Below, in pieces: positions 1 through 11,754 of a DNA stretch of 64,000 bases. A model generated the notes under the pieces. That model made no database searches. It was not told the DNA's origin and saw only the letters and a list, made by a program, of their open reading frames with translations. This stretch comes from Dendrobium chrysotoxum (lineage: Eukaryota > Streptophyta > Magnoliopsida > Asparagales > Orchidaceae). Location: assembly GCA_019925795.1 (NCBI GenBank), contig CM034311.1, positions 20,582,231 to 20,646,230 of the forward strand. Direction: 5' to 3'. The number at the start of each line of letters is the position of its first letter. Within the stretch, counting starts at the first letter, position 1. A program made the translations under genes and the position numbers.

Positions 1-1917
1 CTCAAATATGACGATAACGATCGCCATTTTTGTTTGATTTCCCAAAGGTAATTAATTAAAGTTTTGAAAAAGCTTGATTTTGAAAATCTGGTCTAGGTTT
101 CTTAATCTCCTACGAGCGTAAGCCCTCGTAGTTAATTACATCGTAGGAAAACTAAAAATTTTCTTATGAATACTCTCGATTAAAATAGTGATACGAATTT
201 TATTTAAGAATTCAAAGTTTGATGTCAAAGGAGGTTAAGGGTTCAAAATTCAATAGGGATTGGTTCAAGATTGAACAGTTCTTTCTGGAGTCAAAGGGAG
301 AAGAGTAGGAGGTGTTTTGAGATTCTGAATAACTTCAGAAAACACCCCAACCTATTCTAAGTGTTGGGCTCGAATTTGATGGAAATAGATTTAATATTTG
401 AATGATCAATTTTATTAGAAAGTGGGAATTAGATTCCCGAAGGTTGAGGTCTTAGGATTAAAAATCCACCTCAGATCTTAAGTCTAAAATGGGTACTGAA
501 AATTAGTAACCCGGATCCTAGGTAATGCAATGTAGTCCTAGACTTACCCCGGTCTGGATTGGGGAGCCAGCTAAGACTTAGCTTAAGCTTAATCCAAGGA
601 TTAGGATCTAGTTTAAGAACATTCCAGAAGCTCTTTAAGCATTTAGAATGGAATGGATTAGAAAGGGTTAAGTTTAGAAGAGGTTTTGACCAAGTTTGAC
701 CCCTTCAAAAGCTTGGTTTAACTATTTGACCAGTCCAAAGCCATTTGGACTGCTGAGGTGGCAGCTAGGAAGACCTAATGAGCTGGTAGGAGGAATTGAG
801 GAAAGCTCCACACTTAGAGATTTGAATTGTTAAGGATTAGAGAAGATTCAAGGTGGTTTGACTAAGTCCTTAATGAGTTGACCAAGTCAATTCTATTATA
901 TCTTGATTCTAAATAAGTTTCAAAATGTTTGAATCATCCTTCAAAATGGGTTTGAGAATGGTTAGAAGGAGCTTGAAGTTAAAAGCTTGAAGGTTGAATG
1001 CATACACATGCATGAAAGAAGGTTTGACCAAAGTTTGAAATTTGACCAAGCCAAACCAAGGTTGAATTGACTCAAGGTAGATTTAGAAAGATTTGAGGCA
1101 TTAAATGGAGTAGGATTGAGGGGTTAAAGGTCTTGATTTGAATAAATGGGTTGGAATAACCCATTTGAGCCCTTAAGAGGTATTTTGGTCAACTTAGGTT
1201 GACTCAATCAACCAAGTTGACCCAAGGGGTGGGTCCAGGTTCAGTAGATTTGAAATGATATTCTGAGTCTACTGGTGGTGGTCTCAGGGTCTGGAGAGGT
1301 CATTTGGTCAAAATGACCTATTTGAGCCCTTAATGGGCCTTTAGGTCAACCTAGGTTGACTTGGTTAACCAGATTAACCCAGGGTCTAGTTTTGGGTTCA
1401 ATAAGTTTGGTTTGATGATTGAAACTTGCTAGAGGTGGTTTCAAGTAATTTAGAGGTCATTTGATTTGAAATGTGCATTTGAACCCCTAAGGGGTATTTT
1501 GGTCATTTTGACCCCATGTCAACTGGGAGTCAAAGTGAATAAAAAAAAGTAGCTTAATGTTCAATAAGTCATAATCAAGGGTCTGGAAGTGATTGGAGGC
1601 TTTGAAGAAAGCTCCAAGATCAGGATCCATTGGGTGGCAGGTGTAGTGGCATAGGCCATAAATATTTGAAGTTTTTACAGCCTTTGGATTTCAATTCAAT
1701 TTCTGGGGTTAGAGACCTCAAAATGAGCTCAAATTTGGAGCGTTGCCTCTAGAGACATGTCACATCAGTATGAAACTGATAGACTCTAAATCAGAGGTCA
1801 TTTAATAGAGTTTTGAAGTGTTCAAAGATTTATTGGAAAGGGCTTTCAGGACTTAGACCTTTGACCTTAGATTTGGATAGAATTTCTGGGTTTGAATATT
1901 TGGATTTGAATTAAATC
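1..1917. repeat. Diverged unclassified repeat, no gene seen
   Basis: No open frame of useful length and no recognisable domain. The stretch from about 690 to 1530 repeats loose variants of phrases such as TTGACCAAGTTTGAC and GGTCAACCTAGGTTGAC, so it looks like the non-coding part (LTR or untranslated region) of an old retrotransposon. The family cannot be named from sequence alone. Confidence 0.4.
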
Positions 1918-2545
1918 TAGATTGAATTAAAATCTGGATTGATCTAGAGGAATCCTAGGGCTTAAAGTGGAACCTAGGGTCTATATCAGCTTAAAGGAAT
2001 CCTAGGGTCTAGAGTAGATCCTAGGGACTGAAGTCTAGGAAAATCCTAAAGTCTAAGTAGATCTAGGACATGGGTAGATTCTAGGACCTGAAGTCTGGAA
2101 GAATCCTAAGGTCTAGGATCTAAGAGGATTCTAGAGTAAGAAATCTTAGGTTCTAGGGTCTAAAAGACTCTTAGGATCTAGAGTAGATCCTAAAGTCTGA
2201 ATTCTAGGAAGATCCTAAGGTTTGGAAGTCCTAGGGTCTGGGTCTAGAATGATCCTAAGATCTAGATGAATCTGGTGGAATCCTAGGGTCTAGAGTAGAT
2301 CCTAAGGTCTAATAAGATCATATGATCTAGAGTCTGGCAGAATCCTAGGGTCTAGAGTAGATTCTAGGGTCTGGAGTTTAGGAGGATCCTAGAGTCTAGA
2401 TTAGTCTGAAGTTTGATTGAGTTGAGTTTAAAATTAATATGGGATTAAGATTGATTTGAATCTAGATTGATATTAAAGTCTGGATTGATATAAGATCAGA
2501 TTGATCCTAGGGTCAAGATTAATCCTAAGGATTGGAAAGATCCTA
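1918..2545. repeat. CTAG-rich degenerate minisatellite
   Basis: Dozens of imperfect copies of a short phrase built on GATCCTAGGGTCTAGAGTA follow one another with irregular spacing. TCCTAGG and TCTAGA are self-complementary, so each unit can form a small hairpin. No coding potential. It runs into the LINE remnant downstream, so it could be either its insertion context or a separate expanded repeat. Confidence 0.65.
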
Positions 2546-3249
2546 AGTTCTGAATTGGTCATACTAACCTCATACAAAAATGAGGTCAGCAATGAGGATA
2601 ATTTTTCTCTTTATGTTCATTCTAATGAGGGGAAGATTTTTAGTGCTTTAATGTCTATGAACAAAGATTCTGTAGCGGGCCCTGATGGATTTACTGTTGC
2701 TTTCTTTAAAATATGTTGGAATTTTATTAAAAAGGATCTTTCAAGGGCTATTTTGGCTTTCTTCAATGGTTTTTCTATTCCAAAAAGCTTTACTTCTACC
2801 TCAATTATTTTAATTCCTAAAAAACCTAACCTTGATTAGTGGAATGATTTTAGACTTATTAGCCTTTATTCTACTTTAATAAACTTATTTTTAAGGTTAT
2901 GGCTAACAGATTGGCTCCTTTACTTCCTAAAATTATTTCTATAAATCAGACGAGGTATGTTAAAGGTAGAAACATTGCTGATAATATTTTGCTTGCTCAG
3001 GAATTATTGCATGAGATTAATAGAAAAGTTTAAGGCCATAACTTAATTTTGAAGTTGGAAATTTCTAAGGCTTACGATAACATCAATTGGTCCTATTTAT
3101 TTACGATTTTGAATCTTTTTGGCTTCAACGACACTGTTATTAATAGTTTGAAAAGTATCATTCAAAATTGTTGATTTTCTGTGATCATCAATGTCAAAGC
3201 TCATGAATTTTTCAAAGGTACGCAAGGTATTAGACAAGGTGACCCCTTG

Positions 3250-3570
3250 TGACACCGTCCCAGGCTTGCGTTCAGGATCTCCATTGGAGGAGATAGTTGG
3301 CTGATCCAAGAATAGGGATGATAAACCATTACTTAAAGAAATCAAGATACAGAATGAGAGAATTCTCTCAAAACCAGACTCAGGCCAAAATTCTCTATTT
3401 ATTAAAAATGGAATACTACTTATATATTGCTATTTGGAAACATAGAGCTTATTTAAAATAAAAATAGAGAAGTGCTGTAACACACAAATTACACTATTTA
3501 TTAACAAGAAAAATAAGGTGACTTGCTGAGCTAGCTACTCCATCTCCTAGTAAGCCTAGCTCCGATGTCA
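3250..3570 (-). repeat. 3' LTR of the gypsy element (left side)
   Basis: About 321 bp bounded by TG (3250) and CA (3570). It aligns along most of its length with 4918-5211. Just inside it, the - strand reads CCCCGGGAGAA immediately before TGACATC, a purine-rich tract in the expected polypurine-tract position. Confidence 0.82.
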
Positions 3571-4917
3571 TTCTCCCGGGGTTGGAGGTGCATCTAGTTC
3601 ATAGTATGGGCTTAGATCGGCGACATTAAAAGTGGCAGAAATGTTGTAATCACTGGGTAGATCGATTTGATAGGCATTGTTATTTATTTTTCTTATTATC
3701 CGAAAAGGGCCATTGGCTCTTGGTTTAAGTTTGCTGAAAGATCGCTGGGGAAAACGTTCCTTTCTAAGGAGTATCCAAACAAGGTCCCCTTCTTGGAATT
3801 GCTAGGTTTGCCACGTTTTGTTGGCTTGCATTTGATATTTTGAGTTGTGTTTATGTATCATGTCTTGCACTTGTTTGTGCAATTGTTGAATCTCCCTGCT
3901 GCGATGTTCCTCGTTAATGTTGTAGGCAGTTGCAGACAACTGTGGGATTAAGTCAACTAGTGTCAGTAGATTTTCTCCTTATACAATTCCAAAAGGGCTC
4001 TTTTGTGTAAACTGATTGACTAATCTATCAAATGCAAACTCTAATTGAGCTAGCAACAGATCCCACTAGCGAATGTTCTTCCTAATAAAGCATCACAGCA
4101 GATTTCCTAAACTCCTGTTTACTGTTTCTGTTTGCCCTTCTGTTTGAGGATGAGCTGTTGAAGAAAAATGCAATTTTGTGCCCAATTTACCCCATAAGGT
4201 TCACCAAAAGTGGCTGAGGAACTTAACATCGTGATTATATGTGATTGTTCTGGGGATGCCGTGCAGTCGCACAATTTCTTTGAAGTATAAGCCAGCCACA
4301 TTAGTGGCATCAAGTATTTTGTTGCAAGGCACGAAGTGTGCCATTTTTGCAAACCGGTCAATAATGACCATTATGGAATCTTTATGCTGTTGCGTGCGAG
4401 GTAATCCTAATATAAAATTGATGCTAACATCAACCCACGGGTCTTTAGGGATGGGCAGTGGAGTATATAATCCCGAGCGTTGATCTTACATCTTAGCTAG
4501 TTTGCACACCTGTCATTGTTTTATGAACCTATCAACGCCTCTTACTAGAAAATGCCAATAGAAATGCTCTTTAATTAAAAGTAGAGTTTTGTCTCCATTG
4601 AAGTGCCCAGCGATTCCACTTGTATAACATTCGTTCAGAATCAAGAGGCGTATAGGCCCTTGTGGAATGCATAGTCTATTTCCTTATAATAGATGACCAT
4701 TTACTATGTGGTAGATCTATTGTGGTCTATTCTGACAATTCTTTTAAATATCCTTAAAATTTAGGTCAGTTTGATAGGCCTCATTCAGTACATCAAAGCC
4801 TAGAACTTGGCTTTGCAACATTTGCAATAAAAGGTGCCTGCAGCTAAGAGCATTAGCTACCTGATTACTAGTGCCTGATTGATGACGAAACACATAATGG
4901 AAGGATGTAAGGTCAAA
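3571..4917 (-). pseudogene. gypsy pol relic: RNase H end and integrase
   Basis: In the - strand direction: the RNase H C-terminus ANALSCRHLLLQMLQS, a linker, the integrase core with DRFAKMAHFVPC and the conserved HPQTEGQTE...NRSLGNLL box, then KSPFGIV. Several stops (for example after HFW) and frame changes interrupt it. This is the Ty3/gypsy order RT-RNaseH-integrase, which distinguishes it from copia. Confidence 0.85.
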
Positions 4918-5211
4918 ATCTCCACTGAAGGAGATGGTTGGCTGATCCAAGAATAGGAATGACAGACCACCACTTGAAGCAATAAAGATACAGAATGAGA
5001 GAATTCTTGCCAAACCATACTCAAGCCAAAATTCTTTATTTATTAAAAATGGAATGCTACCTATATATAGTTATTTTGAAATACAGAGCTTATTTAAAAT
5101 AAAAATAGAGAAATGTTGTAACAGACAAATTACACTATTTATTAATAAGAAAAATAAAGTGACTTGCTGAACTAGCTACTCCATCTCCTAGCAAGCCAAG
5201 TTCTAGCGTCA
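4918..5211 (-). repeat. 5' LTR of the gypsy element, internal edge deleted (right side)
   Basis: Matches 3277-3570. The first about 27 bp of the other LTR (TGACACCGTCCCAGG and following) have no counterpart here; instead the sequence passes straight into RNase H coding sequence. This places one deletion breakpoint inside the LTR and removes the primer-binding site. Confidence 0.78.
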
Positions 5212-6510
5212 CCTTGTCTCTGGCCCTTGTCATTATTGTTGCCAACTATCTCTCAAGGTGTTTATCTCAATTTTTTTCAATCAATTCTTCCTTTCCTACA
5301 AGACTTTTGGTGGCATTGATATTAGTCATCTTTGCTTTGAAGATGACATTATTATTTTTTGTAATGGTTCTCTTAAATGCATTAAAAAAATTAGAATGCT
5401 CCACTCTACTTTTCAAAAGGAAAGTGGATTATGTTTTAATAATAACAAATGTTCCTTTATTGGAAGCAAAGGCATGTCCTCGGTGCATAACAATAATATT
5501 GCTTCTCATACTAATTTTTGCAATCAAGTTCTGCCTATTTACTATCTTGACACTCATTTATTCAAAGGTCATAAGCATTCCTTTTTGTTTGATAAACTGT
5601 TTATGTTTATTTCTGTTAAATTTACTTCTTGGGAGGGTAAATTACTATCTATGGGGGCTAGACTTCTCCTTATTAAGAGTGTTTTGTGTTCCATGCCTAT
5701 TTATTTGATGCCCTACCTCTTATGTATGTGACAAGTTAGATAAAGTTATCAATAATTTTTTTGGAGCAAAGATGATTCCAAAAAAAATTCATTGGTCTAA
5801 CTGGGGTGCTTGCAGAGGACCTTATTTAGAAGGTGGTTTAAGATGCAAAAAGACTCATGACTTAATTAAAGATTTTTCTTTCAAACTCTAGTGGAAATTT
5901 AGGAAGAATGATTCCTTGTGGGGAAACTTTATGCATCTTAAGTATTACAAAATTTACACCGTTCTCTTGCTTCTTTAAGCAGGGGCAATCTCTTAGTTTG
6001 AAAAGGCTTTGTAACATTATTGTCTTGGATTGTTTATGGATCTCATTCGGATCTATGGATTACCTTTGGGTTCCTATTTCTTCTACTCGGCTCCAAGGTT
6101 TGCTATTCTATTTTGTTGTTGGGTGTCATTTCCTTTGTTGTTCTCTGCTCCTATGCATTGCCATTATTATATTATATTTTTGGCTCTGCTCTTGCTTGCT
6201 TTGCTTTCTTCTTGCAGGGATAATTTTTTACAGGGATCGCTGGTCTTTCAAGATCCTACAATTCTCGATCTCCTTTTTTGGGTGATAGCTCCTAGACTCC
6301 CTTGATATTTTTATAAGTTTTTTTGGTGGTTGTAATTAGGTGGGATATGTCACTCTCATGTTTTAATTCTCCTTTTAATTGTTGCTCTTCTAAGTGGTAG
6401 CGAAATTTAGATTCCCTTTAAGGATGTGTAATTTTTTCCTTTAATTAACACGTTAGTCTGCCGGTGAGTTTTCCAAAAAATAATAATAATAAAAATAAAA
6501 ATAATTTAAT

Positions 6511-6994
6511 TTTATTTGTCCTTTTCTTTTGAAATTAGATTTTTTTTACAGTCCCAATAGTTCATATGTCGCATGAGTTGTAGATATATTTTTATTATTT
6601 GGTATGTAATTATTTTTTATAGAGAATAAATTAGGGTATGTATTTAATTTTTTTTCCAAAAAATGTTATATACATTTAGGGTTTTAAAGAAAAAATTTAA
6701 TAACAGCAGTAACTTTCGAAAGCTCGAAGTGGGTCTGCGTTCGGTCGGATGCGCAAGGAATCAGAGCGGTCCCAATCTGATGAGAAGGAGTGGCATTTTC
6801 TCTGCACGTGTCGCTCTCGACCCGGCTTTCTTCTGAACCCAGCCGCGCTTCCATCCCGCCCTACCGATTCCAGACCCCCTCCCCCCATCTCTCCAACATC
6901 CATCACGTGACCGCCGCGGATAATAATAATGTCCTCTCCCTCTCACCACCACGCCATGCCAAGCCAACAGACAAAACCCGATCTAGCCGATGTT
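6511..6994. other. Upstream region of the LRP1-like gene
   Basis: An AT-rich stretch (6511-6710) changes abruptly to GC-richer, coding-like composition. No TATA box can be placed with confidence. Short open frames here on both strands lack recognisable domains. This is the likely promoter zone by position only. Confidence 0.35.
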
Positions 6995-7374
6995 AGAGAG
7001 AGAGAGAGAGAGTGTGCGCGCGCGCGTGTGAGAAATGAAGAAAGCAGAGCTGCTTAGCTTTTAGCTATACTGCAGGAGAGGTCAGGCGGCAGAGCAGGAG
7101 CAGAACAGAAATCAGAAAAGGAAGCAGGAGAGAGAGGAAAAAGGAATAGAAGGAGAGAGCTAGCGGGAAGATCAGCAAGGAATTTCAAAGTTTCAGGATC
7201 GATCACTCGCCACCCACTATTTCTTCTATCCTCCAATCAGATCTCCAAGAAAACCAAATCCAGCTCTTCTTCTTGTTTTTAAATGATTTTTGACAGGCGC
7301 GCTCATAGGTAATCGTAGAGTTTAGAATAGGACTGAGAAAGGGGGAGAGAGAGAGAGAGAGAGAGGAGAGAGAG
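6995..7374 (+). promoter_or_regulatory. GA-repeat leader / proximal promoter of the LRP1-like gene
   Basis: Two (GA)n tracts, 6995-7012 and about 7345-7374, plus an alternating (CG)n/(TG)n tract at 7013-7032 lie within 650 bp upstream of the coding region. GA repeats in plant leaders and promoters are known binding sites for BBR/BPC GAGA factors. A regulatory role here is inference. The region lacks a long open frame in the gene's direction. Confidence 0.45.
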
Positions 7375-7624
7375 TAGTACATAAAGAGGCGCAGATCTCG
7401 CTAATTGAACCGGCGTGGTGGCTTCGGGAAAGCGATTCCCATCGGACAACGGAGCTTTCGCGGACTGGGTGGCATCCTCCGCTTCCGCGAGGGGGGATGA
7501 TCTCTGTCTCGGCTTCAATGCCGGAGGTGGCGCTGCCTCCGCAAGTGGCGGCGGAGGAGCAGGATTTTGGGCGCCGAGCTCTTCGGCGGCTGGCCGACAG
7601 ACACTCAACTACGGCGTAGCCGAG

Positions 7625-8694
7625 ATGGTTGGCCTTCGCGACGTCTACGTAGTGGGCCCCGCCACGTCCTTCCACCCAGCGGCGGTGGCGGCGCACCACG
7701 AACCGTTCCACTCAAGCGCGGAGGCCCACTCGGTCATACCCGTCCTTACCGCCGCTCCCTACCTCGTTGACGATGACTACTCCCGCTCATCCAAGATCCA
7801 GCTCTGGCAATCCCAGCAGCTTATTACTTCCCCTCAACCGCCTGCGCCCCCTCAAAACCCTAACCCTAGTTCCACTACATCCTATCTTCAGAAACCCTCA
7901 TCGGTACTGGAGTCCTCCGGCATCCTCTTTGTAGCTGGGGGACCCTCCACTTGCCAAGACTGCGGCAACCAGGCCAAGAAGGATTGCAGTCACCGCCGAT
8001 GCCGCACATGCTGCAAGAGCCGCGGCTTCGATTGCTCGACCCACATCAAAAGCACCTGGGTTTCAGCCGCCCGCCGACGTGAGCGCCATCTCACCGCTTC
8101 GGAATCAGCCAACGCCGCCTCCTCCCCTCCCACCTCAGTTCTAAAGAAGCCCCGTCTCTTATCTTCTCAGACAACCACCACTTCCCACGCATCCAACTCC
8201 AACACTACTCCCCCTCGTAGCTTCGACACCGGCTCAAGCCACCAGGGCGACTACCTCGTATCGCTATATAAAAATCATTTCTTGTCTTCTTCCTTCAACT
8301 TTATCTCAAAGCTTGTTTTTTTTTTTCAGATCCGAGCTTCCGGGAGAACTTACCAGGGCACGTGCGAGCGCCGGCTGTGTTTAAGTGTGTGAGAGTTACA
8401 TCCATCGATGACGGAGAAGACGAGTATGCTTATCATGCGAAGGTGAATATTGGAGGCCACGTCTTTAAGGGATTTCTTTATAACCAAGGCTTCGATGAAG
8501 GAATTAGTACAGACCTCGCCGGAACATCTACGGCCGTTGACATTGATAATAATGTCAACAATGCGAGCAACGCTATTCCCAACTTCTCGGAACTCCAACT
8601 TGGTGGCGGAGGTGTACGGAACGTACCTCATTCCGACATTTACGGCTTGGGTGGACTGCTGGGTGGAGCAGCGTTTGGTAATGCAATAAATTGA
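7625..8694 (+). CDS. LRP1: SHI/SRS-family zinc-finger transcription factor, LRP1-like (2 exons)
   Basis: Join 7625-8246 with 8330-8694, 328 residues. The protein starts MVGLRDVYVV, like Arabidopsis LRP1 (MGMVGLRDVFLV). The SRS RING-like zinc finger is at about residues 110-137: CQDCGNQAKKDC, then RRCRTCC, then GFDCSTH. It is followed by WVSAARRRER, a basic putative nuclear-localisation patch. The IXGH dimerisation domain lies in exon 2, with RAPAVFKCVRVTS and IGGH at about residues 248-251, and the protein ends GLLGGAAFGNAIN. Family role: nuclear DNA-binding activators of auxin-biosynthesis and development genes in lateral roots and gynoecium. Length fits LRP1 (about 320). The intron position (after HQ, inside the next codon) is the conserved SRS one but needs a GC donor. 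The frame stays open upstream to 7409 without an ATG, so a longer N-terminus is possible. Exon 1 is far more GC-rich than its surroundings. Confidence 0.9.
8247..8329 (+). other. 83-bp intron of the LRP1-like gene with a GC donor
   Basis: Homology demands ...GSSHQ-D-PSFRENLPGHV. This is obtained only if exon 1 ends at 8246 (CACCAGG) and the intron begins GCGACT; it ends TTTTTTTCAG at 8329. The nearest GT downstream (8259) gives a frameshift that loses the IXGH domain. Thus it is a GC-AG intron, or the donor has mutated from GT. Confidence 0.7.
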
Positions 8695-11360
8695 ACTCTT
8701 TTCTCTCTCGCACGAATAATGGAGTTTGCTTGCTTCATTCTTAGTGTAATTTGTAGGCGGCGATATTGGTTCATCTGGCTCAGGCTGCAACTGCTTTCTT
8801 CCTAGTTCCTTCTTTATTATTATTATTATTATTATTTTTGAATAACAGCTGGCTAGAGAAACTGCTCCTTATATTCTCTTCTGCACTTCATATTATTGCA
8901 AATGGAACTATTGCTGGATTAAATAAATGATTACCTGTTAAACCTGCATGAGCTGCTCGAGCTAGTTGGAAATGATTATATGCACTCGATTTATGGCATC
9001 TTTTTCATGTGATATTGCTGTTTGTTTGACTGACAGGCGCTCTTTGAACTCTCTGTAATGATTGTTATATTCTTTGACTATGTTAGATTTGAGGAAGAAT
9101 ATTTCAACGAATACTATTTATTTAATTCGACGATTACACTTGTATAGGGAAGTGCTATAAACGCCGAAAATTAGATGCCAAAATGATATTCGAAAGTCAA
9201 AACTACATGTGTCTTTTCCATTTGTTTACATGTGTACCACTGAATTCATGTTTATGAATAAAATTACGTTTAGTTTTTAAAATGAACCGTTGAACTTTGT
9301 GTTTTTGACCATGATGCAATTAAATTATAAAAAATTAACAGTCATTGAAGATAAAAGTTGATTGCTGAGTGATTATTATAAATAGAAATTTTCAAAAATA
9401 ATATTTTTTTAAATATTTAGAATTTTGATGTTACACAAGAGATTGCCCCTATACATATAAAGTAAATATTGGCTCCACTAGAATATATTTGCCATGACTC
9501 AGGATTTTATAAATGTTTTCTTGCTGTACAGCATGTCCTTGGAACTTGTATCATTGATCGCAACTTTTGTTTGGTGTAGTGAAGACCTTACAAGGCTTTT
9601 AAGAAAACTTGCCAGCTTTACTCTACACAGTCCATACTCTAGGTACGGCGGATGATTTAATTTCATCTTTTCTGAGGGGGCTCAGTTGCCTTGTTTATTG
9701 TGTCATTTAAGAGTGATAGAGTTTATGAAATTATGTTTGATAATGTCTCTGCATTTACTTGTGTTGGAATGTCTATTTAGTGGCAATTGCTTACTCGGCC
9801 ATGCATTTGTAGTTTGTCATCAGCTTTTGTTCTAATAATGTTGTAGCCTGTAATGATTTATTTATTGTGGTTTTTAATTTTTTAAGTAGTTACGTTGGTT
9901 GATTGCATTTGTTTAATATTAAATTGTTGATTCTTCGCATCTCTTACTGTTCCTAAAGGCTTGATATACTCCATTTATTTCTTACTTGATTTAGTTAAAT
10001 GCCAGTTTATGAGCTTTAAAAGAAGCTGTGATTTCATTTCCTCACTACAAATATTCTCAAATTAGTAATGTTTCAGTATGTCTCTTGTCCTTTTTCTGAG
10101 ACTTTCTGATAGTAATATTTTAGTAGTAGTGCCTGAACATATGTTGACTATAATTCTATTCAAAACAAGAATAGTAAGGTTTAAGAGATCTTTTTTTATT
10201 GAGAATTTTCAACATCTTCACATCCTAGATTCTAACAAAGTAGGAGTCAAAATTTTAATTGTCTCTTTATATGTATTGTTCCTAGCGAACAAGATATCCT
10301 TACTAATTATGTACATTCAGCCATGAACTGTGATATGAAGCAAACTGCATTTATCGTCTACCATTTCTGAGCTTTGTAAGCAGTCTTGATTTTTGTTTTC
10401 TCCTATGATTATTTTTTTTCGATTGGTTTGTAATTTCTAGCTACCAGGAAGACAATTGCGAATGATGTTTTGTTTTCGTTATATTATGTGTTAATGCGTT
10501 TTATTATCTGTCGTCCTACATTCTGACTTGCCTTTTGGTTTTTGGTCATACATGTAGCATACTTTTTAATCTTTAATTTTCTATGTTTTATACTTATAAT
10601 GACTTTTTTATTATGTTAGTGTAGTCTGTTAACAACTGATTTCACGTTAGTTGTTAACAAGGCGATGAGCCACACTAACAAAGCTAAAAAAACGAGTGTG
10701 GCCAATAGCAATATGTTCCAAGTAAAGAAAAAAAAAAATCTTCACCAAGGAACACATGAGATGGAGCTGGAACCTTACTCTCCACCTAGCATCATGCAGG
10801 ACGATGGGTTTTATTTTTTTCTAGTGTTTAATTTTCCCGCATCATGTTACTAACAATTTTTTATTGGTCAGCAATCCTTGTACATATTGTTAACAACTAA
10901 TTTTTCTTGTCTCTGCCAAATATTTCGGTCCGTAAATAGGGTTTTTTTTTTCTTTCTTTTGTATAGTACTAAATTTTCCAACGTCATCTTCAAAGTTTTG
11001 CTGGAGGAAACTTCTGATTTTGAGAAGTCCGTTCACCGTAGTCGAAGTCTTAAACCTTTGTACTAAAATCCATATAAAGTTGTTACTTCACGTTCCTTTC
11101 ATCGTTAAGAACCACATCATTGAGCTTTTCGGTTGTTTTCTCTTCTTAACTTTCAGGGTCTTTCATTTTTCTCGTCTTTATTGTGAATGATTATTAAGCA
11201 TATCACAATGACCGTGTTTGCTAAGTCGCTCTAACATTAATTAGCTACTTTCCATAATACTTGAATGAGATTTTATTTACTTTTTGTGGTTGTGGATGCA
11301 CTAACTCAGAATGCCTGTCTAAGAATTCACCATGTTTGTGCACTTGCCTATCATCTTCAT
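8695..11360. other. Intergenic, 3' flank of the LRP1-like gene
   Basis: Contains a (TTA)n microsatellite at about 8813-8837 and an AATAAA at 8932-8937 that could serve as poly(A) signal (inference). Beyond that the sequence is AT-rich, with short frames that carry no domain I recognise. Confidence 0.4.
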
Positions 11361-11361
11361 T

Positions 11362-11492
11362 GAATACGTAGCTCATCTTGGTCTATTGATTGGGAGTTTT
11401 GGTTACCAATTAAGAGGTTTTGGGTTCCAGTCTTTAGATATGCGATGTGTGTGTGAGTTTTTGTCTTAATTGGCCTAAATGTTCCAAAAAAA
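11362..11492 (+). mobile_element. Possible tRNA-derived SINE
   Basis: GTAGCTCATCTTGG resembles a pol III A box and GGGTTCCAGTC, about 45 bases on, a B box. The unit ends in an A-run (CCAAAAAAAA) after about 100 bp. Only these spacing and motif features support it; it could be chance. Confidence 0.28.
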
Positions 11493-11754
11493 ATCATCTT
11501 CATTTAATACATCTTTGATTTCTTTTAAGTTATTCATAATGACATGGAAGAGGTGACATGATATTTCATGCCATTTGCAAATTTATAGTATAACTTGATA
11601 TAATTCGTTACCTCAGCATGGTGGGTATTAGTATTTTGGATTTATTATATAAAGAACATGATATACATGAGCAAATAACTTATATCATTAGGTCCATATG
11701 ATAAAATAAAAAAAAATATCTTAAGAGAGGATATTATGTTGCCTTAAAAGTGAA

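Larger units (their letters stand above)
3250..5211 (-). mobile_element. Internally deleted Ty3/gypsy retrotransposon inserted in the LINE
   Basis: The element lies on the - strand, starts TGACACCG, ends GCGTCA, and is flanked by a perfect 5-bp duplication CCTTG (3245-3249 and 5212-5216). The LINE reading frame resumes across it. Its two ends are LTRs of about 321 and 294 bp. The interior reads, on the - strand, RNase H tail (FHYVFRHQSGTSNQVANALS, about 4920-4830), then integrase (MVIIDRFAKMAHFVPCNK; LHGIPRTIT; HPQTEGQTETVNRSLGNLL), then a tail region. Gag, protease, RT and the end of the 5' LTR are missing, so a deletion joined the 5' LTR directly to RNase H. Stops show it is inactive. Confidence 0.88.
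2556..6510 (+). mobile_element. L1-type LINE remnant (reverse transcriptase), split by an LTR element
   Basis: The + strand translation reads as a plant L1 reverse transcriptase. About 2640-2840 gives SVAGPDGFTVAFFK...ILIPKK (RT motifs 1-2). The GIRQGDPL motif ends at 3249 and is resumed at 5217 by SLALVIIVANYLSRCLS. ISHLCFEDDIIIF at about 5316-5360 is the catalytic FADD box with E for A. GKLLSMGARLLLIKSV at 5635-5680 and FFWSKDD further on are typical L1 C-terminal motifs. The 3' end near 6475-6510 is an A-rich AATAATAATAAAAATAAAA tail. Many stops and frameshifts: dead. The 5' end is uncertain and the element is probably 5'-truncated. The gap 3250-5211 is a later insertion. Confidence 0.85.

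Noticed and set aside
5214..6305. Several overlapping + strand frames of 67-164 codons rich in Leu/Phe/Cys
   Set aside because: They are frame-shadows of the degraded L1 reverse transcriptase.
7303..7711. - strand frames of 101 and 129 codons
   Set aside because: Antisense to the GC-rich LRP1 exon and leader; no domain.
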